From assembly GCA_013151835.1 (NCBI GenBank), contig JAADHK010000139.1, positions 1 through 33,435 of the forward strand: DNA of 33,435 bases. Reading direction: 5' to 3'. Made by a program: the position numbers and the translations under genes. This document shows positions 14,678 through 25,485 of the stretch, one piece after another (position 1 is the stretch's first letter; the number at the start of each line of letters is the position of its first letter). The notes beneath the pieces are model-generated. The model had not been told where the DNA came from. It made no database searches and worked only from the letters and a program-made list of their open reading frames with translations. The stretch is from Deltaproteobacteria bacterium. Lineage in GTDB: Bacteria; Desulfobacterota; Desulfobacteria; Desulfobacterales; Desulfosalsimonadaceae.

Positions 14678-16513
14678 ATGGAACTTACGCCGCAACAGGA
14701 AAAAGCCGTCCGGCATATGGGCCCGGCCCTGGTTGTCGCGGGAGCCGGGTCCGGAAAAACCCGAACGCTTACCGCCAAAATCGCCTGGCTCATTGAACAC
14801 GGATACCGGCCCGAGAATATCCTTGCCATAACATTTACTAACAAGGCCGCAGACGAGATGAAGCGCAGGCTTGTAGCCATTACCGGCCTGCCCCTGAATC
14901 GATTCCCCTGGGTCAGGACATATCATTCCGCCTGTTTTAAAATTTTAAAAACGGATTGCACCCGCCTGGGTTACGTCCCTCCCATCCAGATATATTCGGA
15001 CTACCAGCAGCAGAAAATATTAAAAGAGCTTCTTATCCGGCATAACCTTGAGCGTAAACAACTCTATCCCTTACGGGCCGCCATATCGAATGCTAAAAAC
15101 AGCGGGAACCCTGATTCCTACTTTGATGCCCATCCACGCGTAGGAACGGTCCGCCTGGCCGATGCCTACAAAGATTATGAAGCAGTTCTTCGTGAAAAAA
15201 ATGCCGTTGATTTCGACAATATTCTCCTGATGACAAGGAATCTGCTAAAAAAGCACGAGGATTTGCGTCAAAGGTACAGATCACTGTTTTCATACATACT
15301 TGTAGATGAATACCAGGATACCAATAATCTCCAGGAGGAGCTGACCCGGCTTTTTCTTGAAAACGGGAATATCTTTTGCGTGGGCGACGACTGGCAGGCT
15401 ATTTACGGGTTTCGTGGAAGTAATGTCAGCCATTTTCTGTCCTTTCAGAAGACCTATCCAAAGGCCTGCATATTCAGGCTGGAGCAGAATTTCAGGTCGG
15501 CGGACGAGATCGTTGAAACCGCCGGCCGGCTCATCAGCCATAACCGTATGCGGATGGATAAGGACTGTTTTTCAGAGAAAAAGGGCGGGACGGTTGAAAT
15601 ACGTTCTTTTTTTAGTGACGATGAGGAAGCCTCCTGGGTTTCGGGAAAGATTAATCAATTAAACCGGGATGGAGTCGCCTATGGAAATATGGCGGTTTTA
15701 TACCGGACAAAATTTTGCTCATTTCCCTATGAACGGACCTTTCGCATGGACAATATCCCATACCGGATGCTGGGGGGGAAGGGGTTTTTTGAAAGAAAAG
15801 AGATTCTTGACATAAATTGTTATCTTATATCCGCAGTTTTTGAAAAAGACGACGCGGCCTTTGAGCGCATAATCAATACTCCCAGGCGCGGCATAGGCCC
15901 CAAGATGATCAACAGAATCAATTCCTGCCGCAAGGTCGACGATGGCCTGCAGGCTGCGGCCGGCCACGCGGTCAGGGAAAAAATGCTTTCCCCAAAGGTC
16001 CACCAGGGGTTAAGCGACCTTCTTCAGGTGGTGGAAGATATACGGGAGATGAAGCCCGCTGACGCCATACGGGAAGTTCTTGAAAGAATGGGTTATGAGG
16101 CATATCTTCAGGCCCAGGCAAAGAGCCCGGATGAGTTCACGGCCAGGATTGAAAATCTGGAACAATTGATCCATGCGGCATCGCAATATGAAAACCTCCT
16201 TGCCTATCTCGAAGAAGCCGCCCTGATACGTGAAGACAGGGAAGATGATGAGCAAAGCGGTTCGGGTGTTAATCTTGCTACCATACATGCCAGCAAAGGG
16301 CTCGAATTTACGGCTGTTTTCGTGATCGGTTGTGAGGAGAACCTGCTCCCGCACTGGAAATCCGTGGATACCGACCGTGAACTGAGCGAGGAGAGACGGC
16401 TCATGTACGTGGCCATGACGAGGGCTGAAACACATCTATATATTACATCATCCGGATACAGGAAGGGGCAGTATAATCCGCGCAGCAGGTTTATCGATGA
16501 AATCAACGGATGA
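14678..16513 (+). CDS. UvrD/Rep/PcrA-type superfamily 1 DNA helicase
   Basis: 611 residues from ATG 14678. An ATP-driven 3'-5' helicase for repair or replication restart. Motifs in order: Q-motif LTPQQEKAV (3-11), Walker A AGAGSGKT (21-28), motif Ia ITFTNKAADEM, Walker B LVDEYQDTN, motif III GDDWQAIYGFRG, motif IV FRLEQNFRS, motif V TIHASKGLEF and motif VI EERRLMYVAMTRAE. It is shorter than UvrD or PcrA (about 720) because it ends soon after motif VI and lacks the C-terminal RNA-polymerase-binding extension. I chose MELTPQQ because family members begin this way; in-frame TTG 14567 and ATG 14633 would add 37 or 15 residues without family similarity. The ribosome site (GGGGAG) is unusually close to the ATG. 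Confidence 0.88.
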   Translation: MELTPQQEKAVRHMGPALVVAGAGSGKTRTLTAKIAWLIEHGYRPENILAITFTNKAADEMKRRLVAITGLPLNRFPWVRTYHSACFKILKTDCTRLGYVPPIQIYSDYQQQKILKELLIRHNLERKQLYPLRAAISNAKNSGNPDSYFDAHPRVGTVRLADAYKDYEAVLREKNAVDFDNILLMTRNLLKKHEDLRQRYRSLFSYILVDEYQDTNNLQEELTRLFLENGNIFCVGDDWQAIYGFRGSNVSHFLSFQKTYPKACIFRLEQNFRSADEIVETAGRLISHNRMRMDKDCFSEKKGGTVEIRSFFSDDEEASWVSGKINQLNRDGVAYGNMAVLYRTKFCSFPYERTFRMDNIPYRMLGGKGFFERKEILDINCYLISAVFEKDDAAFERIINTPRRGIGPKMINRINSCRKVDDGLQAAAGHAVREKMLSPKVHQGLSDLLQVVEDIREMKPADAIREVLERMGYEAYLQAQAKSPDEFTARIENLEQLIHAASQYENLLAYLEEAALIREDREDDEQSGSGVNLATIHASKGLEFTAVFVIGCEENLLPHWKSVDTDRELSEERRLMYVAMTRAETHLYITSSGYRKGQYNPRSRFIDEING

Positions 16514-16514
16514 T

Positions 16515-16635
16515 GGCTAAGTAAAAAGTCCCATCTACTGCGTTGCAGCGGGTCACGAAATGCTCGGAATACTATATGTATGCCTCCACTTTCGCGACAC
16601 CACTACGCCTTGTATATGGAACTTTCTATTTAGCC
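16515..16635 (-). repeat. Large palindromic element, copy A2 (121 bp, inverted relative to A1)
   Basis: About 90% identical to the reverse complement of 13152-13272. It starts two bases after the helicase stop codon. Eight of twelve differences are simple transitions, as expected for ageing copies of one element. It could form a very long hairpin in the helicase transcript 3' end. Confidence 0.85.
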
Positions 16636-16651
16636 ATACTTTAACGGGTGA

Positions 16652-16672
16652 ACGGACTTTTTACGAGTCCGT
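16652..16672. repeat. Short hairpin module A2h
   Basis: ACGGACT and AGTCCGT pair perfectly around a 7-nt loop. In copy 1 the same module precedes the large element and here it follows it, as expected if the composite unit was copied in inverted orientation. Confidence 0.65.
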
Positions 16673-16802
16673 CAACGGATGATGGGCTGCATTCGCCATT
16701 GGTCTTTCAGGCCGGATTTTTTAGATTTTCCCATTGAAATTCGGCGGGGTATGTTGTAAGTAGTGCCTGGATAAAAGGTCTGATTTCGTTCTTATCCGCT
16801 CT

Positions 16803-16838
16803 GCCGTTGCGTCAGCCGTTGTAGAAGCCGTTGTGGAA
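16803..16838. repeat. Three tandem 12-bp repeats
   Basis: GCCGTTGCGTCA, GCCGTTGTAGAA and GCCGTTGTGGAA follow directly on each other. The region reads Ala-Val-Val-Glu-like codons in one frame but has no start codon, so it may be a fossil of a coding repeat. It lies just upstream of the short ORF and the exported protein gene. Confidence 0.6.
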
Positions 16839-16849
16839 TCGGTGGAGTA

Positions 16850-16876
16850 ATGAACCTCACCGCATTTTATGCTTAA
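16850..16876 (+). other. Possible 8-codon leader ORF
   Basis: ATG 16850 to TAA 16876 encodes MNLTAFYA. GGTGGAG precedes it, but only 2 nt away. It ends 11 nt before the ATG of the next gene and could affect its translation. Weak evidence. Confidence 0.2.
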
Positions 16877-16887
16877 AAAGAGGCGCC

Positions 16888-17802
16888 ATGAAAGCCCGAA
16901 AGATGTTGTCGAAAAAAGCATCTGCAATGGTTAAAGAGCCAGTATTCCGCCTCGGTATTTTCTATACGTTTCGGAGTCGGGGCCGGAGTCGGCGGCTGAG
17001 TTTGTGTCTGATTGCGAGTCTGCTTTTTACAGTTTTTCCCGGCCATACGACGTCTGCGTATGTTCTTCCCGGCAGGCTTGTAATCCAATTGATGCTCGGG
17101 AATTTAAACCCGCCAAGGGCCATGGTTGTCGAGCAGAATGTCACGTTTTTTGATCAAGATGGCGTGGCGACTGTTTTCCGGGAACGCAATAGTTATATGC
17201 CTCCCGGGAGATTCAGGTCTGAAAGTAATTATAACTCCGAGATCCGTATCCACGTCGAATCCTCCGGCTCGGCCATAACCTTGGTAAACGGCAGCATCGT
17301 CGAATCGACCGAATCTATAGCCTTCGCATGGATGGACCGTTACAAGGACCTTTTTTGCTTCCGTTCGCGCAATGGCCTCGCCGCCCGCCTGGAAGCGTCG
17401 GGGATGGATGTAAATATTTCAAGTCCGGGACGTTTCGGCGATATGCTCGTCTATATTCTGGGAGACGTCTACCCGCATGAAGCAAAGCCCCAGCTATGGG
17501 TAGACAAGGAATCTTTCAAGCCGGTCAGGTGGATCGTGGTTCCAAAAGAAAAAAGCAGTGACGGCCTTGTTCGGGAAATCCGTTATCTTGCATGGAGGAG
17601 TGTCAATCATGCCTGGTACCCTGGCAGAATCGAGTTTTATGCGGGCGAGTCAATGATTAAAACGATTGATGTCCTTACCATGGATGTAAATCCAGATATT
17701 CCTTTGGTCCGATTTGATGTTGAATCAATCGTGGCAAATCATTTGCAACCGTTTCCCCGTCCGGTCATGCCTGTTAACAGGGTGAATAAGAATCCGGGCT
17801 GA
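16888..17802 (+). CDS. Exported protein of unknown function
   Basis: 304 residues from ATG 16888, chosen because AGAGG lies 7 nt before it; an in-frame GTG at 16831 has no ribosome site. An unusually long Arg/Lys-rich N-terminal region (1-38) precedes a hydrophobic stretch LSLCLIASLLFTVF (38-51) ending in HTTSA, which fits a Sec signal with an extended n-region, or a start further inside. The mature part is beta-rich (VEQNVTFFDQDGV, FAWMDRYKDLF, YILGDVYPHEAKPQLWVDKE) with Trp/Tyr-bearing strands like LolA/outer-membrane lipoprotein-sorting folds, where a prominent LWVDKE-x(n)-VRW strand pair is common. No lipobox Cys is visible. I do not assign a function. It sits alone between the helicase and pyrG. 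Confidence 0.65.
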   Translation: MKARKMLSKKASAMVKEPVFRLGIFYTFRSRGRSRRLSLCLIASLLFTVFPGHTTSAYVLPGRLVIQLMLGNLNPPRAMVVEQNVTFFDQDGVATVFRERNSYMPPGRFRSESNYNSEIRIHVESSGSAITLVNGSIVESTESIAFAWMDRYKDLFCFRSRNGLAARLEASGMDVNISSPGRFGDMLVYILGDVYPHEAKPQLWVDKESFKPVRWIVVPKEKSSDGLVREIRYLAWRSVNHAWYPGRIEFYAGESMIKTIDVLTMDVNPDIPLVRFDVESIVANHLQPFPRPVMPVNRVNKNPG

Positions 17803-17833
17803 GCCTTATAAACTTGATATTTCAGTCAATTAT

Positions 17834-19524
<1,691 letters not shown>

Positions 19525-19593
19525 ACTTCCGGAGTTTTTTCTCTTCGCCTTTTTATTCTCTTCGAAGTGCTTCGTAAACATTTGAAAATTTTA

Positions 19594-19620
19594 TTGACAA
19601 ATTGGTGATTGCTTTATATG
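19594..19620 (+). promoter_or_regulatory. Candidate promoter of the diguanylate cyclase gene
   Basis: A perfect TTGACA (19594-19599) is followed after 15 nt by TATATG (19615-19620). The spacing is short. It implies a leader of about 80 nt to the ATG at 19709. Confidence 0.4.
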
Positions 19621-19708
19621 GACGCTCACAGGGGTTGATTTGCCCACCTGCTTTTTTCCGATCTTTTCCGCCGTTTAACGGCCGGAACAACCAAAAAGAG
19701 GCGCTATC

Positions 19709-20878
19709 ATGAAACGGATCAGGGATGCTGTTTTAAAGGCAATCTACAGAAGCACCGGGGATGACGGCAATCTTATAAAAGAGTTCGACGGCATCGTGAA
19801 ATCGAGCGGTAAACAGGCTTATTCCGTATTTTTTAACGTATTAACCCACCTTGAACTCAAGCCCGAAGCCGCAGAGTCCTGCTGGAAGGAAGTCGTTGAC
19901 CACAGGGATCTTATGGCAGGCAAATTAGGCAGAGCCGTAAATTTGCGGACGGCAATCTGCGATTATTTCTGTTCCATTGACAAAGCGTTTAAAAACCCGG
20001 TAGTGGTTGAACTCCATGTTTTTGAAGATCAGCTTGAATCCTTCCGGCATGATGCCTTAACCGGGCTTTATACACGCGGGACTTTCGAAGAGACGCTTAA
20101 GCGGGAGGTGTCCAGGGCCAGGCGCTATGAGACTCAGCTTACCATTATTTTTTTTGATCTTGATGATTTTAAGAAAGTGAATGACACCTACGGGCATCCG
20201 GCCGGGGATATGGTTTTAAAAGAAGTGTCCAAGACCGTCACAAATATGATACGAGCCGAGGATTCCGCCTCCCGTTACGGGGGGGAGGAAATCGTCCTGC
20301 TGCTTCCCAATACCGGCAAGGTGGAGGCCCTGATTCTGGGGGAACGGATACGGGAAAAAGTCGAGGCCCTTTGTCCAAATTACGAGGGCAATGTAATTCA
20401 AACCACAATCAGCGGAGGCCTGGCCACCTACCCCATTGACGCCGACACTCCCGAGAATCTCCTTAAGAATGCCGACAGCGCCCTTTACAGGGCCAAGGAT
20501 TTCGGTAAAAATAACGTTACCGTCTATTCACACGACAAGAGACGGTATTTGCGTGTACATTTTTTCTCCACCATTTCAATCCGGCAGATCGGCCATGATG
20601 AGCATATCCATGAACTTGCGGCAAATACAAAAAATATCAGCGTGGCGGGGCTCCTGTTTGAAAGCAAAACCTACATGGAAATCGGATCTAAGGTTCAGTT
20701 AAAGATTCCCATGGACGGTGACGAGCAGCCCCTGTATGTGATCGGCACCGTCGTTCGTATCGAGGTCTTTGACTCAGGCCGGTACGATATCGGAGTCTCA
20801 TTTCTCGAAATGGACAGGAACCTGAAGAACGAGATTTCGAGATACATGATCCATCAGCTCGAACGGGTGCGGGAATGA
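19709..20878 (+). CDS. Diguanylate cyclase with C-terminal PilZ domain
   Basis: 389 residues, cytosolic (no signal or membrane helix). Residues 1-105 form a helical sensor-like region of unknown ligand. A GGDEF domain (about 112-275) follows: DALTGLYTRGTF, FFDLDDFKKVNDTYGHPAGD, active-site loop RYGGEEI (189-195), so it should make cyclic di-GMP from two GTP. An RxxD inhibition site (Arg182-Ala-Glu-Asp185) is five residues before GGEE, so product feedback is expected. The C-terminal PilZ domain (about 277-385) has RRYLR (278-282) and NISVAG (309-314), the c-di-GMP binding motifs. Enzyme and receptor in one chain suggest self-sensing. AGAGG precedes the ATG. Confidence 0.9.
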   Translation: MKRIRDAVLKAIYRSTGDDGNLIKEFDGIVKSSGKQAYSVFFNVLTHLELKPEAAESCWKEVVDHRDLMAGKLGRAVNLRTAICDYFCSIDKAFKNPVVVELHVFEDQLESFRHDALTGLYTRGTFEETLKREVSRARRYETQLTIIFFDLDDFKKVNDTYGHPAGDMVLKEVSKTVTNMIRAEDSASRYGGEEIVLLLPNTGKVEALILGERIREKVEALCPNYEGNVIQTTISGGLATYPIDADTPENLLKNADSALYRAKDFGKNNVTVYSHDKRRYLRVHFFSTISIRQIGHDEHIHELAANTKNISVAGLLFESKTYMEIGSKVQLKIPMDGDEQPLYVIGTVVRIEVFDSGRYDIGVSFLEMDRNLKNEISRYMIHQLERVRE

Positions 20879-20910
20879 GCCGTCCCGCATATTGAAACCT
20901 ATTGAAACCC

Positions 20911-21813
20911 ATGGACATACGCCAACCTTCCCCCCTTATGCCGGGTGATGCCGTCGGTATTGCGGCGCCTGCAAGCCCCTTTGACAGGGCGGCTTTTGAA
21001 TCAGGTTGCCGGATAGTTGAATCTCTGGGATTCAAGCCGGTTTTTTCCGAGGATGTATTCGCGTCCCATTCCTTTTTTGCAGGCAGTGATCGATTACGTG
21101 CCCGCCTGTTAAACGCATTTTTTGCCGAGCCCGGGATCAGGGGAATATGGACCGTCCGGGGGGGATATGGTTTTTTGCGCATCCTGCCGCTCCTTGATTA
21201 TTCCCTGATAAGGGCCAACCCAAAGGTGATCATAGGGTGTTCGGATATATCCGCAGGCTTAAACACCATTTGCCGAAACTGCGGGATATCAACCGTCCAC
21301 GGCCCCATGATCGCATCCCTTGCAAACGCCGACAAAGCGACACTTGCCTCTGTAATTTCACTTGTTTCCGGGGGCAGCCTCCCCGTGCTTGAGGCCGCCG
21401 GACCGGTCATTGCCTGCGGCAAGGCCGAAGGCCCGGTTATGGGGGGAAATCTTACCACCCTCTGCCACATGCTCGGAACTCCCTATGAGCCCGATTTTAA
21501 AGGCGCCGTCCTTTTTTTAGAAGATATAGGCGAAAAACCCTACCGGATAGACAGGATGATGTTTCAGATGAAGCTTGCGGGAGTCCTGGAGAAAATCGTC
21601 GGAGTCTGCCTCGGAACATTTGTAAACTGCGGCGAACTATCATCGGTTTACAAAATATTTGAAAATACTTTCAAATATACAGGCGTGCCGGTACTTGCCG
21701 GTTTTCAGGCCGGCCATAGTTTTCCGAACTTAAGCTTTCCCATCGGCCTTTCCGCCCTTCTTGACACTGACGCAGGGACCCTCACTTACACGCCGACTGC
21801 CTCAGGGAGATGA
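20911..21813 (+). CDS. ldcA: LD-carboxypeptidase (S66 family)
   Basis: 300 residues from ATG 20911. It cleaves the terminal D-Ala from murein tetrapeptides between meso-DAP and D-Ala, in cytosolic peptidoglycan recycling. The catalytic triad is visible: Ser111 in GCSDIS, Glu204 in FLEDIGEKPYRIDR and His269 in AGHSFPN. The conserved WTVRGGYG (80-87) and GPVMGGNL (174-181) segments are in place. No signal peptide, which fits a cytosolic enzyme. There is no clear ribosome site; the preceding bases contain a tandem duplication of TATTGAAACC, and an in-frame TTG three codons upstream is possible. It starts 32 bp after the cyclase and overlaps the next gene by 4 bp (ATGA), so it is co-translated with the serine hydrolase. 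Confidence 0.9.
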   Translation: MDIRQPSPLMPGDAVGIAAPASPFDRAAFESGCRIVESLGFKPVFSEDVFASHSFFAGSDRLRARLLNAFFAEPGIRGIWTVRGGYGFLRILPLLDYSLIRANPKVIIGCSDISAGLNTICRNCGISTVHGPMIASLANADKATLASVISLVSGGSLPVLEAAGPVIACGKAEGPVMGGNLTTLCHMLGTPYEPDFKGAVLFLEDIGEKPYRIDRMMFQMKLAGVLEKIVGVCLGTFVNCGELSSVYKIFENTFKYTGVPVLAGFQAGHSFPNLSFPIGLSALLDTDAGTLTYTPTASGR

Positions 21814-22907
21814 GTATGGCTTTCAGCTTTTCGGGTGTTGACCGCCTTATGGAAGACGCTCTTGGAAAAAAAGTTTTTCCCGGAGCCGTGCTCCTGGCTT
21901 CCAGCCGGGGCGACATCGTTTATCACAAGGCATTCGGGGTGTCGAACCTGTGCACGTGCGAGCCGGTTACATTGGAAACTGTTTTTGACCTTGCATCCCT
22001 CACAAAACCGCTGGCCACCACGATGTCCGTAATGGCGATTGTGGATGAGGGACGCCTGGGCCTGGACCTGAGCCTGGGCCAAATACTGCCCGGGTTTGAA
22101 AATAACGAAAAAGCCGGCATCACGATTTGTCAGCTTCTGCTCCATACGGCCGGGTTTCCCGACTGGCAACCATACTATCAGACCCTGATGGGGTATCCCG
22201 ATCATGCTCGAAAAGGCATTGTTCAAAAACTCCTGCTTTCCGAACCGCTGGTACATGCGCCCGGTGACGACACTCTTTACAGCGATATCGGTTTCATGGT
22301 TCTCCAATGGGTTGTTGAAAAGGTATCCGGCCAGTCCCTGGATCAATATCTGTCTGACGTCGTGTACCGTGGCCTGGGCATAGAGGGTCTTTTTTTTAAC
22401 AATTCCCTTGCCCCTTCACCCGGTTTTTCCGACTTTGCCGCCACGGAAATATGTCCGGTACGCAACCGGCTGCTGTCAGGGGAAGTCCATGACGAGAATG
22501 CTTTTTTTATGGGCGGGGTTGCAGGCCACTCCGGCCTTTTCGGAACTGCCGAAGCGGTGCACCGCCTGATAACCTGCCTTGCGGCAATTTGCAAAGGCAG
22601 TGAAGAATCTTCTGTTTTAAGCCGGGAGACGGTAAGGAAATTTTTATCTTGTCCATTGGGCGCAAAACGGGCACATGGGTTTGATATTCCGTCCGGGGAC
22701 ATGCCCTGTGCCGGCCGGTTTTGTTCACCAAAACAGACCTTCGGCCATTTGGGGTTTACGGGAACCTCGTTCTGGATGGACCTGTCGGCATCGATTTCGA
22801 TTATCCTTTTGACCAATCGTGTACATCCCGTAAGGACAAATAACCGCATACGGAAATTCAGGCCCGAAATCCACGATGCTATCATGCTGGCCCTCGGCGT
22901 GGATTAA
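21810..22907 (+). CDS. Serine hydrolase of the beta-lactamase/penicillin-binding fold (class C type)
   Basis: 365 residues, PF00144. Motif 1 is SLTK (Ser63, Lys66), motif 2 is Tyr157-Ser-Asp159 in place of Tyr-x-Asn, motif 3 is HLGFTG near residue 311, where HxG replaces KTG. GGVAGHSGLFGTA is a typical conserved loop. Such proteins are D-amino acid peptidases, esterases or transglycosylases rather than resistance enzymes. No signal peptide is visible, so it may act in the cytosol beside its coupled partner, the LD-carboxypeptidase, whose stop overlaps this start (ATGA). An internal ATG two codons on (21816) is equally possible. A role in degrading muropeptides is inferred from the pairing. 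Confidence 0.85.
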   Translation: MSMAFSFSGVDRLMEDALGKKVFPGAVLLASSRGDIVYHKAFGVSNLCTCEPVTLETVFDLASLTKPLATTMSVMAIVDEGRLGLDLSLGQILPGFENNEKAGITICQLLLHTAGFPDWQPYYQTLMGYPDHARKGIVQKLLLSEPLVHAPGDDTLYSDIGFMVLQWVVEKVSGQSLDQYLSDVVYRGLGIEGLFFNNSLAPSPGFSDFAATEICPVRNRLLSGEVHDENAFFMGGVAGHSGLFGTAEAVHRLITCLAAICKGSEESSVLSRETVRKFLSCPLGAKRAHGFDIPSGDMPCAGRFCSPKQTFGHLGFTGTSFWMDLSASISIILLTNRVHPVRTNNRIRKFRPEIHDAIMLALGVD

Positions 22908-23065
22908 GGTTGCCCTCAATATTTATAATCGAAGTTTGTTCTTGTAACCGCCCCTGTTTTTTGTTAGCAGTTTATTCCCATGATCGGGACTTAACCGGTG
23001 GTTTGCGGCCGGACTTTATCCCGTGAAACCGACAACCTGAAATTTTATTTTTTTATCCACCTTAA

Positions 23066-24118
<1,053 letters not shown>

Positions 24119-24121
24119 TTT

Positions 24122-24961
24122 ATGTTTTCAAAAAAAACCCTGCTGGCAGCCGGAGCTATTTTCCTGATTGTCTTAAACGTGGTTGTTTTTTCATTCAACT
24201 ACCTGCGCAGGCCTTCCTTTAAGTCCGCCGCCGTTTACACTCTTTTTTTTATCATAGGGCCTGTGGAAAACGCTTTTTCAAGCCTGGCATCCGGCATGGC
24301 GAACACATGGGACCACTATATCTTTCTTTCCGGTGCCTCCGAGGAAAATGATGAGTTAAAGCGCAGGCTCGCCGTCGCCGGCCGCAAACTGCATGAGTGC
24401 CGGGAGGAGATAAAATTATACCACCGCGTAAAGCCGTTTGCAGACCTGATATCGGCAACACCTTCTCTCAAATTGCTCACCGCCTCAATTGTCGCCAAGG
24501 ATCCGTCTCCATGGTACAGGGCCGTCATGATAAACAGGGGATCAAAGCACGGCGTCAGGGCGGGCCTTCCGGTTATTGTACCCGAAGGTCTTGTGGGCAG
24601 GGTAACCGCTGTTTCATATGCTTACGCCAAGGTGGTCCTGGTTGTCGATCCGAACAGTTCCGTTGACGCCCTTGTTGAAAGGACGCGTTCTCGCGGCATT
24701 GTTACCGGAAATTCCGGACGGGAGTGCCGATTTGATTACGCCCTCAGACAATCCGATATTAGCCTGGGCGACATGGTGATAAGTTCAGGCTTTGGCGGTG
24801 TTTATCCCAAGGGGATACGTATCGGCCGTGTAACCTCTTTGGTCCGAAGAAATTCAGGCCTGTTTCAGGAGATCGTAATTACTCCCGGTGTTGATTTACA
24901 GCGGCTCGAAGAGGTAATGGTCGTGTTAAATCCCCAGGTTTCAACTATGCTGCCAAAATGA
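24122..24961 (+). CDS. mreC: Rod shape-determining protein MreC
   Basis: 279 residues, bitopic: one transmembrane helix (about 7-27, LLAAGAIFLIVLNVVVFSF), then a helical/coiled-coil stretch (about 70-105) and the periplasmic beta-barrel core (about 120-275) with conserved VIVPEGLVGRVT (153-164), SRGIVTG (about 195-201) and MVISSGFGGVYPKGIRIGRV (about 220-239). It links MreB filaments to PBP2. Starts 3 bp after the mreB stop and overlaps mreD by 4 bp. Confidence 0.95.
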   Translation: MFSKKTLLAAGAIFLIVLNVVVFSFNYLRRPSFKSAAVYTLFFIIGPVENAFSSLASGMANTWDHYIFLSGASEENDELKRRLAVAGRKLHECREEIKLYHRVKPFADLISATPSLKLLTASIVAKDPSPWYRAVMINRGSKHGVRAGLPVIVPEGLVGRVTAVSYAYAKVVLVVDPNSSVDALVERTRSRGIVTGNSGRECRFDYALRQSDISLGDMVISSGFGGVYPKGIRIGRVTSLVRRNSGLFQEIVITPGVDLQRLEEVMVVLNPQVSTMLPK

Positions 24962-25482
24962 TGCTGATTTTTTGCCACATATGTCTTGCTGTTTTCATCA
25001 TTGCTTTTCAAGCCGGTGTGTTGGCTTATTTGCCGATTTATGCAAGGCCCTGCGATTTTATGATTCCTCTGGCGGTTTACCTGGCCCTGTATCGCCGGCC
25101 GGCCGAAGGGCTGCCGGCCCTGCTAATTGCCGGCGCCTTTATGGACGCGCTTTCAAGTGGTCCCATCGGTGTTTATATCACGACTTATATCTGGATATTT
25201 CTTGTCTTTAAGCGAATGACCCGCCTGCTCCATATCCATTATGCTGTTTTATTTTTCATAATTTCGTGTTTTGGCCTTTTGTTTGAAAATACCGTGTTCT
25301 GGATTGCCGCTCTTTTTTCAGCACATCCTCAGCCTTTTCCCGCAACAGGCCCGGCTATCGTATCGGTTCAGCTGGCATGGCTTGCAGTTACTGCGCCGTT
25401 CCTGTTTGCGGGCATGGAAAAATATTTTAAGGCCGTGGATAATGTTACCTCCGGCAGCCGCTTTTCAGCATACAAGGGGTAG
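24958..25482 (+). CDS. mreD: Rod shape-determining protein MreD
   Basis: 174 residues, almost wholly hydrophobic with about five transmembrane helices. The hallmark ADALSSGPIGVYITTYIW-like segment (AFMDALSSGPIGVY, about 60-73) identifies MreD. The ATG overlaps the mreC TGA (ATGATG). It participates in the elongasome with MreC, RodA and PBP2. Confidence 0.92.
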   Translation: MMLIFCHICLAVFIIAFQAGVLAYLPIYARPCDFMIPLAVYLALYRRPAEGLPALLIAGAFMDALSSGPIGVYITTYIWIFLVFKRMTRLLHIHYAVLFFIISCFGLLFENTVFWIAALFSAHPQPFPATGPAIVSVQLAWLAVTAPFLFAGMEKYFKAVDNVTSGSRFSAYKG

Positions 25483-25485
25483 CCA

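Noticed and set aside
16831-16887. GTG start adding 19 residues to the exported protein
   Set aside because: No ribosome site, and the stretch overlaps the tandem repeats and the 8-codon ORF.
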